Positions 44,049-54,562 of a DNA stretch of 64,000 nt are shown piece after piece (within the stretch, counting starts at the first letter, position 1; every line of letters starts with the position of its first letter). A model generated the notes under the pieces. That model ran no database searches, had not been told where the DNA came from, and saw only the letters and a program-made list of their open reading frames with translations. Location: positions 980,001-1,044,000 of the forward strand of contig CP143259.1 in assembly GCA_036321625.1 (NCBI GenBank). The letters are read 5' to 3'. Position numbers and translations under genes: made by a program. This stretch comes from Peptoniphilaceae bacterium AMB_02 (lineage in GTDB: Bacteria; Bacillota; Clostridia; Tissierellales; Peptoniphilaceae).

Positions 44049-45273
44049 TATCAAGCAGTTAATGATACCTTCTAATAGATATTGGTTAAAATCTCCTTTC
44101 ACAATGCAGCCTAAAGGGATAACAATCCATAACACTGCTAATTCCGTCAGCGCTATCAGAGAAGCTTCCTTTTCGGCTGGCAATGATTGGGAAGTTTCTT
44201 CGCATTACTATGTCGATGAAAGTGAAGCAATACAGTCTTTGCCTCTTAATAGAATTGCTTGGCACGCATCTGATGGGAGCGAAGGTTTTGGAAATCGCAA
44301 TACGATTTGTATTGAGATTTGTAGAAGTACTGGAGACTTAGAGCAATTTAAGCAAGCGGAATTAAATTCGGTTAAATTAACATTAATGCTGATGAAAGAG
44401 TTTAATATTCCTCTAAGCATGGTAAAAAGACACTATGATTATGCAAGAGATAAAAAATATTGTCCGCACAAAACTATGGATTTAGGCTGGCAGCGATGGC
44501 TAAACTTTATACCTAGTATAGATTCTATAAAAGTAGATAAAACAGCTGATTTTATCGAAAGAATAAAGTTAGGTGCTATTTCAGGGTGGAAGACACATGA
44601 AATATTACCATCGCTAACAATTGCCCAGGCTATTTTAGAGAGTGCATCGGGAACATCTGAATTAGCTACTAGGGCAAATGCAATTTTTGGAATCAAGGCA
44701 CACACAGATCCAAAGTGGCCAAAGACATACGAAAAAGACACTCAAGAGTGGGTTAATGGAAAACTTGTAACAGTAAAAGCTAAGTTCAAAGCCTATAATA
44801 GTTGGGATGAAAGTATAAGAGATAGATTAAAATATTTAGTAACAAGGAATATATCAGGTAAATATATCTATGCTGATGTAGTGGGTGAAAAAGATTACAA
44901 AAAAGCTGCACAAAAAATATATAAGGCTGGATATGCAACTGACCTACAGTATCCATTTAAATTAATCAAGATTATTGAACAATATAATTTACAAAAATAT
45001 GATAATATAGCAATTTCAGAGGAGAATAATATGAAAACTAATAGAATAGTAATCGGTTACCAGAATGATGGTGATTTAGCAAATGCCCTTGCCTTACTAA
45101 ATGTGTTAGGTAATAGGGCATTATTAATTAAAGGAACAGATTTAACAGAAATAAAAGCACCTGAAATTATCCAGGTAGGTGGAACAGAAATAAAAGGTGC
45201 AACTAAAATAATAAAGGGTGCAACTAGAAAAGAAACACTATTAGAAATATCAAAACATTTGAAGGAGAAATAA
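44035..45273 (+). CDS. Endolysin: amidase + glucosaminidase + C-terminal domain
   Basis: 412 aa. Residues 1-150 are an Amidase_2 zinc domain (KGITIHNTAN, AWHASDG, CPHKTMD). Residues 170-320 are a glucosaminidase (LTIAQAILESASGTSELATRANAIFGIKA, catalytic Glu in ILES). Residues 335-412 form a small repeat-like domain (RIVIGYQNDGDLANALALLN) that may bind the wall. There is no signal peptide, so a holin is needed for release; one follows. Confidence 0.9.
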   Translation: MQNLNIKQLMIPSNRYWLKSPFTMQPKGITIHNTANSVSAIREASFSAGNDWEVSSHYYVDESEAIQSLPLNRIAWHASDGSEGFGNRNTICIEICRSTGDLEQFKQAELNSVKLTLMLMKEFNIPLSMVKRHYDYARDKKYCPHKTMDLGWQRWLNFIPSIDSIKVDKTADFIERIKLGAISGWKTHEILPSLTIAQAILESASGTSELATRANAIFGIKAHTDPKWPKTYEKDTQEWVNGKLVTVKAKFKAYNSWDESIRDRLKYLVTRNISGKYIYADVVGEKDYKKAAQKIYKAGYATDLQYPFKLIKIIEQYNLQKYDNIAISEENNMKTNRIVIGYQNDGDLANALALLNVLGNRALLIKGTDLTEIKAPEIIQVGGTEIKGATKIIKGATRKETLLEISKHLKEK

Positions 45274-45274
45274 A

Positions 45275-45694
45275 GTGAGAGAACTATTATTACAAGAAAT
45301 ATTAATACCGGTTATAACAAGTATAGTACTTGCAGGACTATCATATCTAATAGCATATACAACAGGAGTTCTTTCTAATATTAAGGATAAGAGGGTAGCA
45401 TATCATTTATTCAGAGCTACAGAGATAGTAGAGCAAGCAGTAAGGACTGTCAATCAGAATTGGGCAGACCAAATGAAACAAGAAGGTAGCTTCAATAAAG
45501 AATCTGCAATGAAAGCATTCCAAGAGGCTATGAATTTATCTAGAAATCTAATCAGTTCAGAAACACAAAAAGTTATTGTAGATGCACATAAAGATTATCA
45601 GCTTTGGTTGCAAACTCAAATTGAAAAGCAAGTAAGCTTATCGAAGGCTAATAAAGAGTTAATATTAACAGAATACGAAGAAACTAGGCCATAG
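45275..45694 (+). CDS. Phage holin, LLH family
   Basis: 139 aa with a GTG start. N-terminal membrane segment (IPVITSIVLAGLSYLIAYTTG), then an amphipathic helical region typical of LLH-type holins (RATEIVEQAVRTVNQNW). It directly follows the endolysin and ends the late operon. Confidence 0.85.
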   Translation: MRELLLQEILIPVITSIVLAGLSYLIAYTTGVLSNIKDKRVAYHLFRATEIVEQAVRTVNQNWADQMKQEGSFNKESAMKAFQEAMNLSRNLISSETQKVIVDAHKDYQLWLQTQIEKQVSLSKANKELILTEYEETRP

Positions 45695-45713
45695 TAAAGT
45701 ATAGCTTGGCATT

Positions 45714-45752
45714 AAAAAACGGCTTACAGGGCAACCTGTAAGCCGTTTTTTA
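45714..45752. terminator. Bidirectional terminator at the prophage right end
   Basis: AAAAAACGGCTTACAGG, GCAA, CCTGTAAGCCGTTTTTT. It ends the late operon on the plus strand. On the minus strand it lies about 170 nt past ssrA and can replace the terminator that integration moved away. Confidence 0.92.
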
Positions 45753-45792
45753 TTCGTTATAATGAATAAATTTCAATACATCAATTATTATG

Positions 45793-45815
45793 AAAATATG
45801 TTTAAAATATGCTAT
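45793..45815. repeat. Candidate integrase arm-type site, right
   Basis: One mismatch from 12300-12322, same orientation, inside the prophage near attR. Confidence 0.5.
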
Positions 45816-45921
45816 CAACTCACTAAAACTCCGAGAATGTCAGATAATTATGAGAGAATTAAATTTACTGAAAAGCTATTTTCTAACGTTTTAGAAAGTT
45901 ATAGCAAAATATAAAATAGTA

Positions 45922-45938
45922 TGGTGGAGGCGGTGGGA
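45922..45938. other. attR: right prophage attachment core
   Basis: TGGTGGAGGCGGTGGGA, the reverse complement of the ssrA 3' terminus including CCA. Identical to attL, so integration leaves ssrA complete. Confidence 0.93.
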
Positions 45939-46278
45939 TTTGAACCCACGTCCGAAAACACTTCTTTGGAAGCTTCTCCGAGTGCATTCAGTTTTTTAGT
46001 ATTCCCATCCATAAACTCCAACTGAAAGGATTTTATTTCAGGTAGCTTCATATTTTCCGTTTATGACTCAAAGCTTTGTCATACGCGGTTCCCCGTTAAA
46101 GTTGAGACCAGCTATGGGTCACGGGACTCCCATAGGTGATCATATAGCTGCTATTAAGCAGCTAATGCAAAATTATTTTTTTCTGCGTTTAAAATTTAGT
46201 TGTCAATTTTAACGATGTTTGACGGCATCGACTCGCTACTTCCATCTCTGTATCCCCGTCGAAACCAGGTTCGCCCCC
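45922..46278 (-). ncRNA. ssrA: Transfer-messenger RNA (tmRNA)
   Basis: 357 nt. The 5' end GGGGGCG and 3' end with TTCAAATCC T-arm and CCA form the tRNA-like part. The tag frame starts at GCA after TAAAC and reads AEKNNFALAA then TAA, so rescued proteins get (A)AEKNNFALAA. It rescues stalled ribosomes with SmpB. The 3' end is the prophage attachment site. Confidence 0.95.
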
Positions 46279-46286
46279 TTGTGTAT

Positions 46287-46315
46287 ATATTAACATAATA
46301 TTACACTTTTGTCAA
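46287..46315 (-). promoter_or_regulatory. ssrA promoter
   Basis: On the minus strand: TTGACA (46315-46310), 17-bp spacer, TAATAT (46292-46287). Transcription would start about 8 nt later, at or near the mature 5' G. This is a consensus housekeeping promoter. Confidence 0.85.
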
Positions 46316-46398
46316 TTCAAGATGTTTTTATCCTATATAAATTTATAATTAATTTTCATATTTTTACATAGAATCTATGAAAACGTGAAAATTAAGTG

Positions 46399-46500
46399 GT
46401 ATATTAATATACAATTGGTTAAATATGGGTATATATTATATAGTTGAGTACGATAATTAGATAAAGTGGTATTTTGAGAAAATATGAAGTTATATTTTCT
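46399..46500. promoter_or_regulatory. Palindromes upstream of the glycogen operon
   Basis: Two inverted repeats lie in the 46316-46563 gap: the perfect palindrome GTATATTAATATAC (46399-46412) and AGAAAATAT-GAAGTT-ATATTTTCT (46477-46500). They are candidate operators or RNA hairpins before glgB. No gene is visible in this gap. Confidence 0.4.
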
Positions 46501-46563
46501 TAACATTGCAAATACATTAATTTTATCAATTTTTGATATTTTAAGAATATGAAGGAGGATCAG

Positions 46564-48468
46564 ATGGGAAAAGAGGGCTTATTATTTCATTATTCGGAAG
46601 ATTTATCATTATATGCACATATTTACCATGAAGGTAAAAATGATAAATCTTATGAATTTTTAGGTGCACATTTTATCGATGATGAAGGGCGAGATGATGT
46701 CGTTAGATTTGCTGTATGGGCACCAAATGCAAAGTTTGTAAATCTAATAGGTGATTTCAATGAATGGCATGAATTTAATTTACCTATGAAGAGAATTTCA
46801 GGTAGCGGAATATGGGAGATTACAGTTCAAGGGGTAAAAGTATTTGATGCATATAAATACAGAATTGTGACTCAAAATGATGAGATTAGGTATAAAGCGG
46901 ATCCTTATGCTTTTCACGCTGAGGAAAGACCGAAGTCTGCATCGAAGGTTTATGATATTAGGAACTATGAGTGGAATGATTTGAAGTGGAAAAATCGTAT
47001 GAAGAAGATCGATTTATATAACACTCCAATATCTATTTATGAGGTAAATCTTTCTTCATGGAAGAAGCATCCAAATAATGCAAACTATTCGTATATTGAA
47101 TTGGCAGATGATCTTGTAAAGTACGTCAAAAGTATGGATTATACTCATGTTGAATTCATGCCGATTACAGAATATCCGTATGATGGATCTTGGGGGTATC
47201 AAGCACTAGGCTATTTTGCGCCTACATCGAGATTTGGAACACCTAAGGATTTTATGTATTTAATCGACCAACTTCACCAAAATGGTATTGGTGTAATAAT
47301 AGATTGGGTTCCAGTTCATTTTTGCAAAGACGATCATGGTTTAGCTAGATTCGATGGAACTAATTGTTATGAGAGCGTTAATGAAGAAAAAGCAAATAAT
47401 ATTGCATGGGGTACATTAAATTTTGATTATTCGAAAAAAGAAGTCGTCAATTTCTTAATTTCGTCTGCATTGTTTTGGCATGATTACTATCATATTGACG
47501 GTATAAGAGTCGATGCAGTTGCATATATACTATATACAGATTTTAGTAATCCTAATTTAAAAAATGAAGATGGTACAAATATAAATAAGGAATCTATCGA
47601 ATTTATCAAGAAACTCAATACCAAGGTATATGAGTACTTCCCTAATACGATGATGATTGCTGAGGAATCTACTGCGTATCCTCATATAACTATGCCTATT
47701 GACAAAGGTGGATTAGGTTTTAGTTTTAAGTGGAATATGGGATGGATGAATGACATAATAAAGTATATGAATATGGATCCTATATTCAGGAAAGACCATC
47801 ACAATGCGCTAACATTTACAATGACATATGCTTTTTCAGAAAATTATATTCTTCCTTTTAGTCATGATGAAGTTGTCCATGCAAAAGGGTCTATGTTAAA
47901 TAAGATGTTTGGAGATTATAATAATCGTTTCAAACAACTACGACTCCTATATACTTATATGTTCACTCATCCGGGTAGAAAACTACTCTTTATGGGAAAT
48001 GAGTTTGCACAATACGATGAATGGGACGAATGGAGTGAACTTAGTTGGGAGTTATTAGATTTTGAGTCGCATGCTAAAATGCAGGCTTTCGTTAAAGATT
48101 TGAATAAACTTTATAAAAAGGAAAAGGCATTATATGAAGTCGAAAATAGTTTTGACGGATTTAATTGGATAGAACATGAGAATGCCAAGGAGTCAATAAT
48201 AGCATATGAAAGAATTGATAAAAAAGGAAACAAAGTAATATGCGTTTTCAATTTTACACCTGTAGATAGACCGGCTTATCCAATAGGAGTAGATAAGAGT
48301 GGTAATTACAGTATAATCATCAATTCTGATCATAATAGGTATGGAGGGGATACAAAAAGGAATAAATACTTTAGATCTATAGATGAACCGATTCATGGAA
48401 AGGATTATCGAATTAATGTAGATATTCCGGCTTATGGAGGTTTTATTATCAAACGGAAGATCAAATAG
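46564..48468 (+). CDS. glgB: 1,4-alpha-glucan branching enzyme
   Basis: 634 aa. An N-terminal CBM48 domain ([22 protein letters not shown]) precedes the GH13 barrel. Catalytic residues: Asp in [13 protein letters not shown], Glu in [10 protein letters not shown], Asp in FSHDEVVH. It transfers glucan chains to make alpha-1,6 branches in glycogen. AAGGAGG lies 5 bases before the ATG at 46564; the ATG at 46549 overlaps it. First gene of an eight-gene operon. Confidence 0.95.
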   Translation: MGKEGLLFHYSEDLSLYAHIYHEGKNDKSYEFLGAHFIDDEGRDDVVRFAVWAPNAKFVNLIGDFNEWHEFNLPMKRISGSGIWEITVQGVKVFDAYKYRIVTQNDEIRYKADPYAFHAEERPKSASKVYDIRNYEWNDLKWKNRMKKIDLYNTPISIYEVNLSSWKKHPNNANYSYIELADDLVKYVKSMDYTHVEFMPITEYPYDGSWGYQALGYFAPTSRFGTPKDFMYLIDQLHQNGIGVIIDWVPVHFCKDDHGLARFDGTNCYESVNEEKANNIAWGTLNFDYSKKEVVNFLISSALFWHDYYHIDGIRVDAVAYILYTDFSNPNLKNEDGTNINKESIEFIKKLNTKVYEYFPNTMMIAEESTAYPHITMPIDKGGLGFSFKWNMGWMNDIIKYMNMDPIFRKDHHNALTFTMTYAFSENYILPFSHDEVVHAKGSMLNKMFGDYNNRFKQLRLLYTYMFTHPGRKLLFMGNEFAQYDEWDEWSELSWELLDFESHAKMQAFVKDLNKLYKKEKALYEVENSFDGFNWIEHENAKESIIAYERIDKKGNKVICVFNFTPVDRPAYPIGVDKSGNYSIIINSDHNRYGGDTKRNKYFRSIDEPIHGKDYRINVDIPAYGGFIIKRKIK

Positions 48469-48497
48469 TGTATGCAAAGTTAAGGAGGGAAGGTATT

Positions 48498-49637
48498 ATG
48501 AGAAATAAAAACAAAGTTGCTGCAATGCTCCTGGCAGGCGGGCAAGGATCACGATTAAAAGCCATGACTAGAGATATTGCTAAACCGGCCGTACCATTTG
48601 GAGGTAAGTATAGAATTATCGACTTTGCCTTAAGTAATGCTACAAATTCTGATATTAGAGACATAGGAATCCTCACGCAATACAAACCGTATTATTTACA
48701 TGAACATATAGGTATCGGATCCAGTTGGGATTATGATAGAAACTATGGAGGGTTAAGAATTCTTTCGCCTTACTCAACTGAAGCGGGAGGAAGATGGTAT
48801 GAAGGAACTGCTAATGCAATCTATGAAAATATTGATTATCTAGACAAGATAGGACCGGAATATGTATTGATATTATCAGGTGATCACATCTACAAAATGG
48901 ATTATAATAAACTATTATCTTATCATAAGCAAATGGGATCGGATGTAACAATTGCCGTAATGGAAGTTCCTTGGGAGGAGGCATCCAGGTTTGGTATAAT
49001 AAATATAGATGAGGAAAATAAAATTGTAGAGTTTGACGAAAAACCTGAAGTTCCAAAGAATAATTTAGCATCTATGGGGATATACATGTTCAACTGGCCG
49101 ACTCTTAGAGCTGCTCTAATCAGTGACAGTAAAGATGAGAATTCTAAGCATGATTTCGGTATGAATATTTTGCCAGGTTTATTAAATAACGGACATCCTA
49201 TGTATGTTTGGAAATTTGATGGTTATTGGAAAGATGTAGGAACTGTTAAATCATATTGGGAAGCCAATCTAGACTTATTAGATCCTAATAATAGTTTAAA
49301 TGTATACGATAAGAGTTGGAGAATATATACAAGAGGTAAGAACTTGCCACCTCATTATGTATCAAATAATGCTATTGTTAAATCAGCGTTGGTAAATGAA
49401 GCTTGTGAAATATATGGTAATGTTGAAAATTCCGTACTATTTTCAAGTGTTATAATAGAAGAAGGAGCCAAGGTGTACAATTCAGTTCTATTACCAAATT
49501 CCATTGTACGGAAAAATGCAGTTGTTTATAATTCAGTTATCTTGGATGGAATTGTGATAGAAGAGGATGAGGTAATTGGAAAAGAAAATGATGAACATGT
49601 ATATCTAATCTCTGACCAAGGAATAAATGTCGAATAG
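48498..49637 (+). CDS. glgC: Glucose-1-phosphate adenylyltransferase
   Basis: 379 aa. ADP-glucose pyrophosphorylase: [14 protein letters not shown] nucleotide loop, [38 protein letters not shown], and a C-terminal left-handed beta-helix with repeated hexapeptides. It makes ADP-glucose, the committed step of glycogen synthesis. Start set at the ATG at 48498 after AAGGAGG. Confidence 0.95.
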   Translation: MRNKNKVAAMLLAGGQGSRLKAMTRDIAKPAVPFGGKYRIIDFALSNATNSDIRDIGILTQYKPYYLHEHIGIGSSWDYDRNYGGLRILSPYSTEAGGRWYEGTANAIYENIDYLDKIGPEYVLILSGDHIYKMDYNKLLSYHKQMGSDVTIAVMEVPWEEASRFGIINIDEENKIVEFDEKPEVPKNNLASMGIYMFNWPTLRAALISDSKDENSKHDFGMNILPGLLNNGHPMYVWKFDGYWKDVGTVKSYWEANLDLLDPNNSLNVYDKSWRIYTRGKNLPPHYVSNNAIVKSALVNEACEIYGNVENSVLFSSVIIEEGAKVYNSVLLPNSIVRKNAVVYNSVILDGIVIEEDEVIGKENDEHVYLISDQGINVE

Positions 49638-49646
49638 GAGGTCAAT

Positions 49647-50774
49647 ATGGAAAAGTGTATAGGAATTATTAATAGTGGAATAAATGCGGGTACTTATGGA
49701 ACTTTATGCGAAACAAGACCTGATTATATGCTTCCATATGGAGGTAGATATAGAATAATAGACTTCTCATTATCTACTATGACCAACCATAATATATCAA
49801 ATGTCGTAGTATATGGTGGGAAACATATTAGGTCTACCTTGGATCATTTAGGTATAGGTCAACCTTGGGAGTTAAATAGAAGAAGAAATGGATTGGTTAT
49901 CTTTCCGCCCGTATATGATTCAGATTTAGTCCAGCCTACAAATATTGCGACATATTATAAAACTCTACCGTTTTTTGAGTATTCTAATTTGCAAAAAATA
50001 TATATGGATGATCCTATGACCATTATTAAAATGCAAATGGACGAAGCATATGAGAAATTCATTGAGGAAGACCTGGATGTTCTATTGTTTTACAAGAAAC
50101 AAATAGATACAGAAGGGAAATATTTGAATGCTCGCAAAATGACAGTTGACAATGATGGGAAGCTTTTAAATATAGGTCTAAACCTAGGAACTCAAGACGA
50201 ATTCAACCTATTCTTAAGTAAGTTTTTTATTAAGAAAGATGTTTTTATTAAACTCGTAAAGGAAGCTGTAGAAAAAGCAAATGCTTTAACTTTAAGACAA
50301 GCAATTTTAAACAATAAGGATAAACTAAAAATAGATATATACCATATTGATGGACATGTTGAAGTAATTCGAGACCTTTCTTCGTATTATGATGCAAATA
50401 TGAATCTATTAAATAAAGATATATATCATGAAGTATTCTTTGATAAAAACTTGATATATACTAAATCCAAAGATGAACCATCAACTCTGTATAAAGACTA
50501 TAGTAGAGTTAATAATTCTCTGATTGCTAACGGATGTATTATAGAAGGAGATGTAGAAAACTCTATATTGTTTAGAGGTGTCAAGATAGGAAAAGGAACC
50601 ATAGTTAGGAACTCAATAATCATACAAAAAACAGAAATAGGCGAAGATTCTGTCGTTGTAAATGTTATTTCGGACAAATACGGTGTAATTGACGATGGAG
50701 TAACAGTAGTAGGACATCCAAAACAACCATATGTTATTAGAAAAGGTCAAAGGATAAGGAAGGTTGAAGAATGA
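49647..50774 (+). CDS. glgD: GlgD, regulatory subunit of ADP-glucose pyrophosphorylase
   Basis: 375 aa. GlgC-like, but the nucleotide loop is replaced (GIINSGINAGTYGTLCETRP) while YGGRYRIIDFSLS is kept. Such GlgD proteins lack activity and modify GlgC kinetics in Firmicutes. The C-terminal beta-helix is intact (GCIIEGDVENSILFRGVKIG). AGGAGG lies upstream, 9 bp after glgC. Confidence 0.93.
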   Translation: MEKCIGIINSGINAGTYGTLCETRPDYMLPYGGRYRIIDFSLSTMTNHNISNVVVYGGKHIRSTLDHLGIGQPWELNRRRNGLVIFPPVYDSDLVQPTNIATYYKTLPFFEYSNLQKIYMDDPMTIIKMQMDEAYEKFIEEDLDVLLFYKKQIDTEGKYLNARKMTVDNDGKLLNIGLNLGTQDEFNLFLSKFFIKKDVFIKLVKEAVEKANALTLRQAILNNKDKLKIDIYHIDGHVEVIRDLSSYYDANMNLLNKDIYHEVFFDKNLIYTKSKDEPSTLYKDYSRVNNSLIANGCIIEGDVENSILFRGVKIGKGTIVRNSIIIQKTEIGEDSVVVNVISDKYGVIDDGVTVVGHPKQPYVIRKGQRIRKVEE

Positions 50775-52189
50775 GAGTTTTATATATCGCATCGGAGGCA
50801 TATCCCTTTATCAAGACAGGAGGACTTGCAGATGTAGCAGGTTCACTTCCGATAGCATTAAATGCTAAGGGTGTAGATACAAGGGTAGTAATGCCGCTAT
50901 ATAGCAAAATAGATCAGAAGTATAGAGAAAATATGAAGTTTCTCGGTTACTATTATGTAGACCTAGATTGGAGACATCAGTACACGGGAGTATTTGAACT
51001 GGTTCATGAAGGTACAGTTTTTTATTTCATAGACAATGAACAGTACTTTGGTAGATATAACCTATATGGCGAAACTGACGATGGAGAAAGATTCATATAT
51101 TTTTCAAAAGCGGTCGCATTATTGCCGAAGTTCTTAGACTTTAAACCGGATATTGTACACAGTAATGATTGGCATTCGGCAATGGTTAATGTATTCGTTA
51201 AAGACTTTGCAAAAGGCGATGATTATTATAGAAATATAAAATTATTATTTACTATTCACAATTTAAAATATCAAGGTTTATTCCCTCCGACTCTATTACA
51301 ATTGGCAGGTCTATCACCTGAGTATTTTAGCGAGGATGGTCTGAAATTTTATGATGTTATTAATTTTATGAAAGGTGGAATAGTTTTTTCTGATGCTTTT
51401 AATACAGTATCGGGAAGTTATGCATTAGAGATTAAAAACAGTTATTTTGGTGAGACTTTGGATGGGGTTATCAGGAGATATGAATATAAATTATCCGGAA
51501 TCGTAAATGGTATAGATTACGATGTATGGAATCCTGAAACTGACTCGTTTATAGATTTTAATTATTCAGCTAAAGACTTAAATGGTAAGTATAAAAATAA
51601 GAAGGTAATTCAAGAGATGTTTGGTTTACCACAGAGAGAAGATGTGCCTATTATATCTATCATATCCAGATTGGTTGAGATGAAAGGAATAGATCTGGTA
51701 TCTTATATTTTAGACGAATTATTACAAGAAGATGTACAGTTTATCGTACTAGGAACGGGTGATAAGAAATACGAAGACATGTTAAGATATTTCGAGTGGA
51801 AATACCCCGATAAACTCGCAGCGAGGATTTATTACAACAATGATGAATCTCATAAAATCTATGCTGGAAGTGATTTCTTGCTTATGCCATCTCTTTCTGA
51901 ACCATGTGGAGTATCACAACTTATTGCAATGAGATATGGAACCGTCCCTATTGTTAGAGAAGCAGGAGGATTAAAAGATACTGTAATTCCTTATAGCGAG
52001 TTTAATAATGAGGGCACTGGATTCAGCTTTGCAAATATCAATGCCCATGATATGTTATTTACCATTAGACGAGCTTTATCCTATTACCATAGTAGTGAAT
52101 TTGAAACCATCATCCGTAATGCAATGAATGAACAAAATAACTGGGAAGAATCCTCTAATGCATATATAGAATTATATAAAAGGATCTGA
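50771..52189 (+). CDS. glgA: Glycogen synthase (ADP-glucose-dependent, GT5)
   Basis: 472 aa. KTGGLADVAGSLP at the N-terminus binds ADP-glucose. SNDWHSAMVN, the IVNGIDYDVWNP segment and the C-terminal SLSEPCGVSQLIAMRYG with the catalytic Glu are standard for GlgA. The start overlaps the glgD stop by 4 bp. Confidence 0.95.
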   Translation: MRVLYIASEAYPFIKTGGLADVAGSLPIALNAKGVDTRVVMPLYSKIDQKYRENMKFLGYYYVDLDWRHQYTGVFELVHEGTVFYFIDNEQYFGRYNLYGETDDGERFIYFSKAVALLPKFLDFKPDIVHSNDWHSAMVNVFVKDFAKGDDYYRNIKLLFTIHNLKYQGLFPPTLLQLAGLSPEYFSEDGLKFYDVINFMKGGIVFSDAFNTVSGSYALEIKNSYFGETLDGVIRRYEYKLSGIVNGIDYDVWNPETDSFIDFNYSAKDLNGKYKNKKVIQEMFGLPQREDVPIISIISRLVEMKGIDLVSYILDELLQEDVQFIVLGTGDKKYEDMLRYFEWKYPDKLAARIYYNNDESHKIYAGSDFLLMPSLSEPCGVSQLIAMRYGTVPIVREAGGLKDTVIPYSEFNNEGTGFSFANINAHDMLFTIRRALSYYHSSEFETIIRNAMNEQNNWEESSNAYIELYKRI

Positions 52190-52195
52190 GGATCA

Positions 52196-54562
52196 ATGAG
52201 ATTAGATAGCCATGATTTAAAAGAAAAATTAATCAATTATTTGTACTCTATTAGAGGCAAAGACTTAAAAACGGCATCAGAAGAAGATGTCTATATAGCT
52301 TTGAGTTTTATACTAAGAGAGATAATAGGGATGAACTGGGAAAACTCAAAGGTTAAATATAATAATCTAAAAACCATTTATATTCTGTCCTTTGAGTATT
52401 TGCCAGGCAAATTGTTAGAAAAGAACTTGATATATTTAGGTTTAAAAGAAAATATAGAAAAAGTTTTATCTGAAATAGGATATAGCTTGGACGATATACT
52501 ACGCTATGAATCCGAAATGGGGATAGGTCATGGAGGACTTGGCGTTATTTGCGATGCTAATATTGACTCTTTATCCACATTCCAATTCCCGGGATTTGCT
52601 TATGGGATGCGTTATAAAAGAGGATTAATGATGCTGAGATTGGTGGATGGACTTCAAGTTGAAGAACCGGATAATTGGCTGAAGAACTCGAATGTATGGG
52701 AGTTAAAAAAACCATATAGTCATGAGATAAAATATAAAGATTTCAGTGTTAAAGCACAAGCCTATGATTTTCCATACCTGGGTTATGACAACTCTTCCGT
52801 AAATACACTTAGATTATGGGATGCTGAACCAATTCAAGATTTAAAATTCGATTCGTTTTCTAAAGGAGATTTAATCGATGCATATGATAATTATGTTCGA
52901 GCGAGATCCATATCTGAGTTTTTATATCCCAATGATTCTACACGAGCGGGCAAAAAGTTTAGGCTAATGCAGGAATACTTCTATGTATCTGCAACCATGC
53001 AAGACATTATAAGAAGGTATTTTAAGTATAAAGACGACTTGCTGCAAATGGGTAAGAAAATATGCATTGAAATCAATGATACACATCCAATTTTGGTAAT
53101 TCCTGAGTTTATGAATATATTGAACCGTGATTACGGTATAAGCTTTATGAAAACACTTGAAATTGCAAGAAACCTCTTTAGCTACACAAATTATACGGTA
53201 TTGTCGGAATCATTTGAGATTTGGGATATGGCATTGATTAATGAAACTATTCCTCAGCTTGAAAAAGCGATATTCTTTTTAGATGAAAGCTCAAAAAAGG
53301 AATTTAGGCAAGCTAATATAGATGATGAATTAATTAATTCAATGAGTATAATTAGAGATGGATATCTTCATTCTGTAAATCTCGCTACTTTTGTGTGTCG
53401 TAAAATAAATTCTGTTTCTAAAGCACATGAGATAATATTGGAAAAAGATAATTTGAAAGGGTATTATAAATACTATCGAAATAAATTTGAAGTAAAAAAT
53501 GGCGGAATTAACCACAGAAGATGGTTGAGTGTCGGGAATCCTAGACTATCTAAACTCCTCAACGAAACAATAGGGGATGGATACCTCAAAGACTCTTCAA
53601 AACTCATCGAATTAATGGAATATAAGGATAATCTTGGTTTTTTAACAGAACTTGAAAGAGTTAAATTAGAGAATAAGACTGAGATAGCAAATTGTATTAG
53701 AAAAGAACTAAAAATCAACATAAATCCTCATTCTATATTCGATATGCAAATGAAGAGATTTCATGAGTTTAAAAGACAGCTTTTGAACGCACTTAGAATA
53801 GCCTATGATTATTTTAAACTCAAAGAAAATAGCAATTATAATATAGTGCCAAGGACCTACTTTTTTGGTGGAAAAGCAGCTGCAGGTTACTATACTGCTA
53901 AAGAAATTATAGCGTTTATTAATGCTCTTATGAAATTAATAAACAATGATCGATTTATCAAAGATAAAATTAAAATTGTATTTATTGAGAATTATAATGT
54001 AGATAAGGCAGAATACCTATTTAAAGCCGGGGATATAAATGAAAGTATAGCAACAGCTTCAAAAGAATCTCTCAGTCTTTCTACTATAAAATTTATGCTA
54101 AACGGTGCTGTAACAATAGGCTCTAAAGATGGACTAAACATGGATGTACTAAAAAAGATTGGACCATCTAACTTTTTTGAATTTGGGATTTCTAAAGAGG
54201 AAGCCCTGGATATTTCCTTAAATGGAGGATATAATGCATATGAGTATTATAATTCATCGCCTAAAATAAGGAATCTAATTAATAGATTAAATAATCTACC
54301 CTATAGTGAATTTCCTTTTGACTTTAAGGTAATACACAATTTATTAATTAAATATAATGACAGTTTTATGGTCTTGAAAGATTTCTTATCCTATGTTGAG
54401 GCACATGAGATGATAGATAAAATTTATATTGACTATAATAAATGGAATCAAATTGCACTGACAAATATTGCTCATTCCGGTTTGTACTCATCTGACAGGA
54501 CGATACTGGAATTTGCAGACAGAGTTTGGAGAATTAACAATGAACACATTCATACAACCTAA
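52196..54562 (+). CDS. glgP: Divergent glycogen phosphorylase family protein
   Basis: 788 aa, full GT35 length. Retained: FEYLPGKLLEKNL, GHGGLG, FDMQMKRFHEFKRQ, YFFGGKAAAGYY and the PLP lysine K632 in IKFMLNG. Altered: the usual EASGTGNMK before the lysine reads ESLSLSTIK, so the Gly-Thr pair that contacts the cofactor phosphate is S627-L628; and GRLAACFLDS reads VICDANIDS. Phosphorolysis of glycogen to glucose-1-phosphate is expected for the family, but activity or regulation may differ. 3' end overlaps pulA by 23 bp. Confidence 0.85.
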   Translation: MRLDSHDLKEKLINYLYSIRGKDLKTASEEDVYIALSFILREIIGMNWENSKVKYNNLKTIYILSFEYLPGKLLEKNLIYLGLKENIEKVLSEIGYSLDDILRYESEMGIGHGGLGVICDANIDSLSTFQFPGFAYGMRYKRGLMMLRLVDGLQVEEPDNWLKNSNVWELKKPYSHEIKYKDFSVKAQAYDFPYLGYDNSSVNTLRLWDAEPIQDLKFDSFSKGDLIDAYDNYVRARSISEFLYPNDSTRAGKKFRLMQEYFYVSATMQDIIRRYFKYKDDLLQMGKKICIEINDTHPILVIPEFMNILNRDYGISFMKTLEIARNLFSYTNYTVLSESFEIWDMALINETIPQLEKAIFFLDESSKKEFRQANIDDELINSMSIIRDGYLHSVNLATFVCRKINSVSKAHEIILEKDNLKGYYKYYRNKFEVKNGGINHRRWLSVGNPRLSKLLNETIGDGYLKDSSKLIELMEYKDNLGFLTELERVKLENKTEIANCIRKELKININPHSIFDMQMKRFHEFKRQLLNALRIAYDYFKLKENSNYNIVPRTYFFGGKAAAGYYTAKEIIAFINALMKLINNDRFIKDKIKIVFIENYNVDKAEYLFKAGDINESIATASKESLSLSTIKFMLNGAVTIGSKDGLNMDVLKKIGPSNFFEFGISKEEALDISLNGGYNAYEYYNSSPKIRNLINRLNNLPYSEFPFDFKVIHNLLIKYNDSFMVLKDFLSYVEAHEMIDKIYIDYNKWNQIALTNIAHSGLYSSDRTILEFADRVWRINNEHIHTT

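Larger units (their letters stand above)
12223..45938. mobile_element. Siphovirus prophage integrated in the 3' end of ssrA
   Basis: The boundaries are 17-bp direct repeats derived from ssrA. Inside are, in order, the integrase at the left end, lysogeny genes, early and recombination genes, a late regulator, head genes, tail genes including a tape measure, endolysin and holin. No essential class is obviously missing except a recognisable small terminase. A long tape measure, Dit and Tal-type tail tip without a contractile sheath indicate a siphovirus. The lipoprotein and DUF4145 genes are frameshifted, but the lytic genes look intact. Confidence 0.93.
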
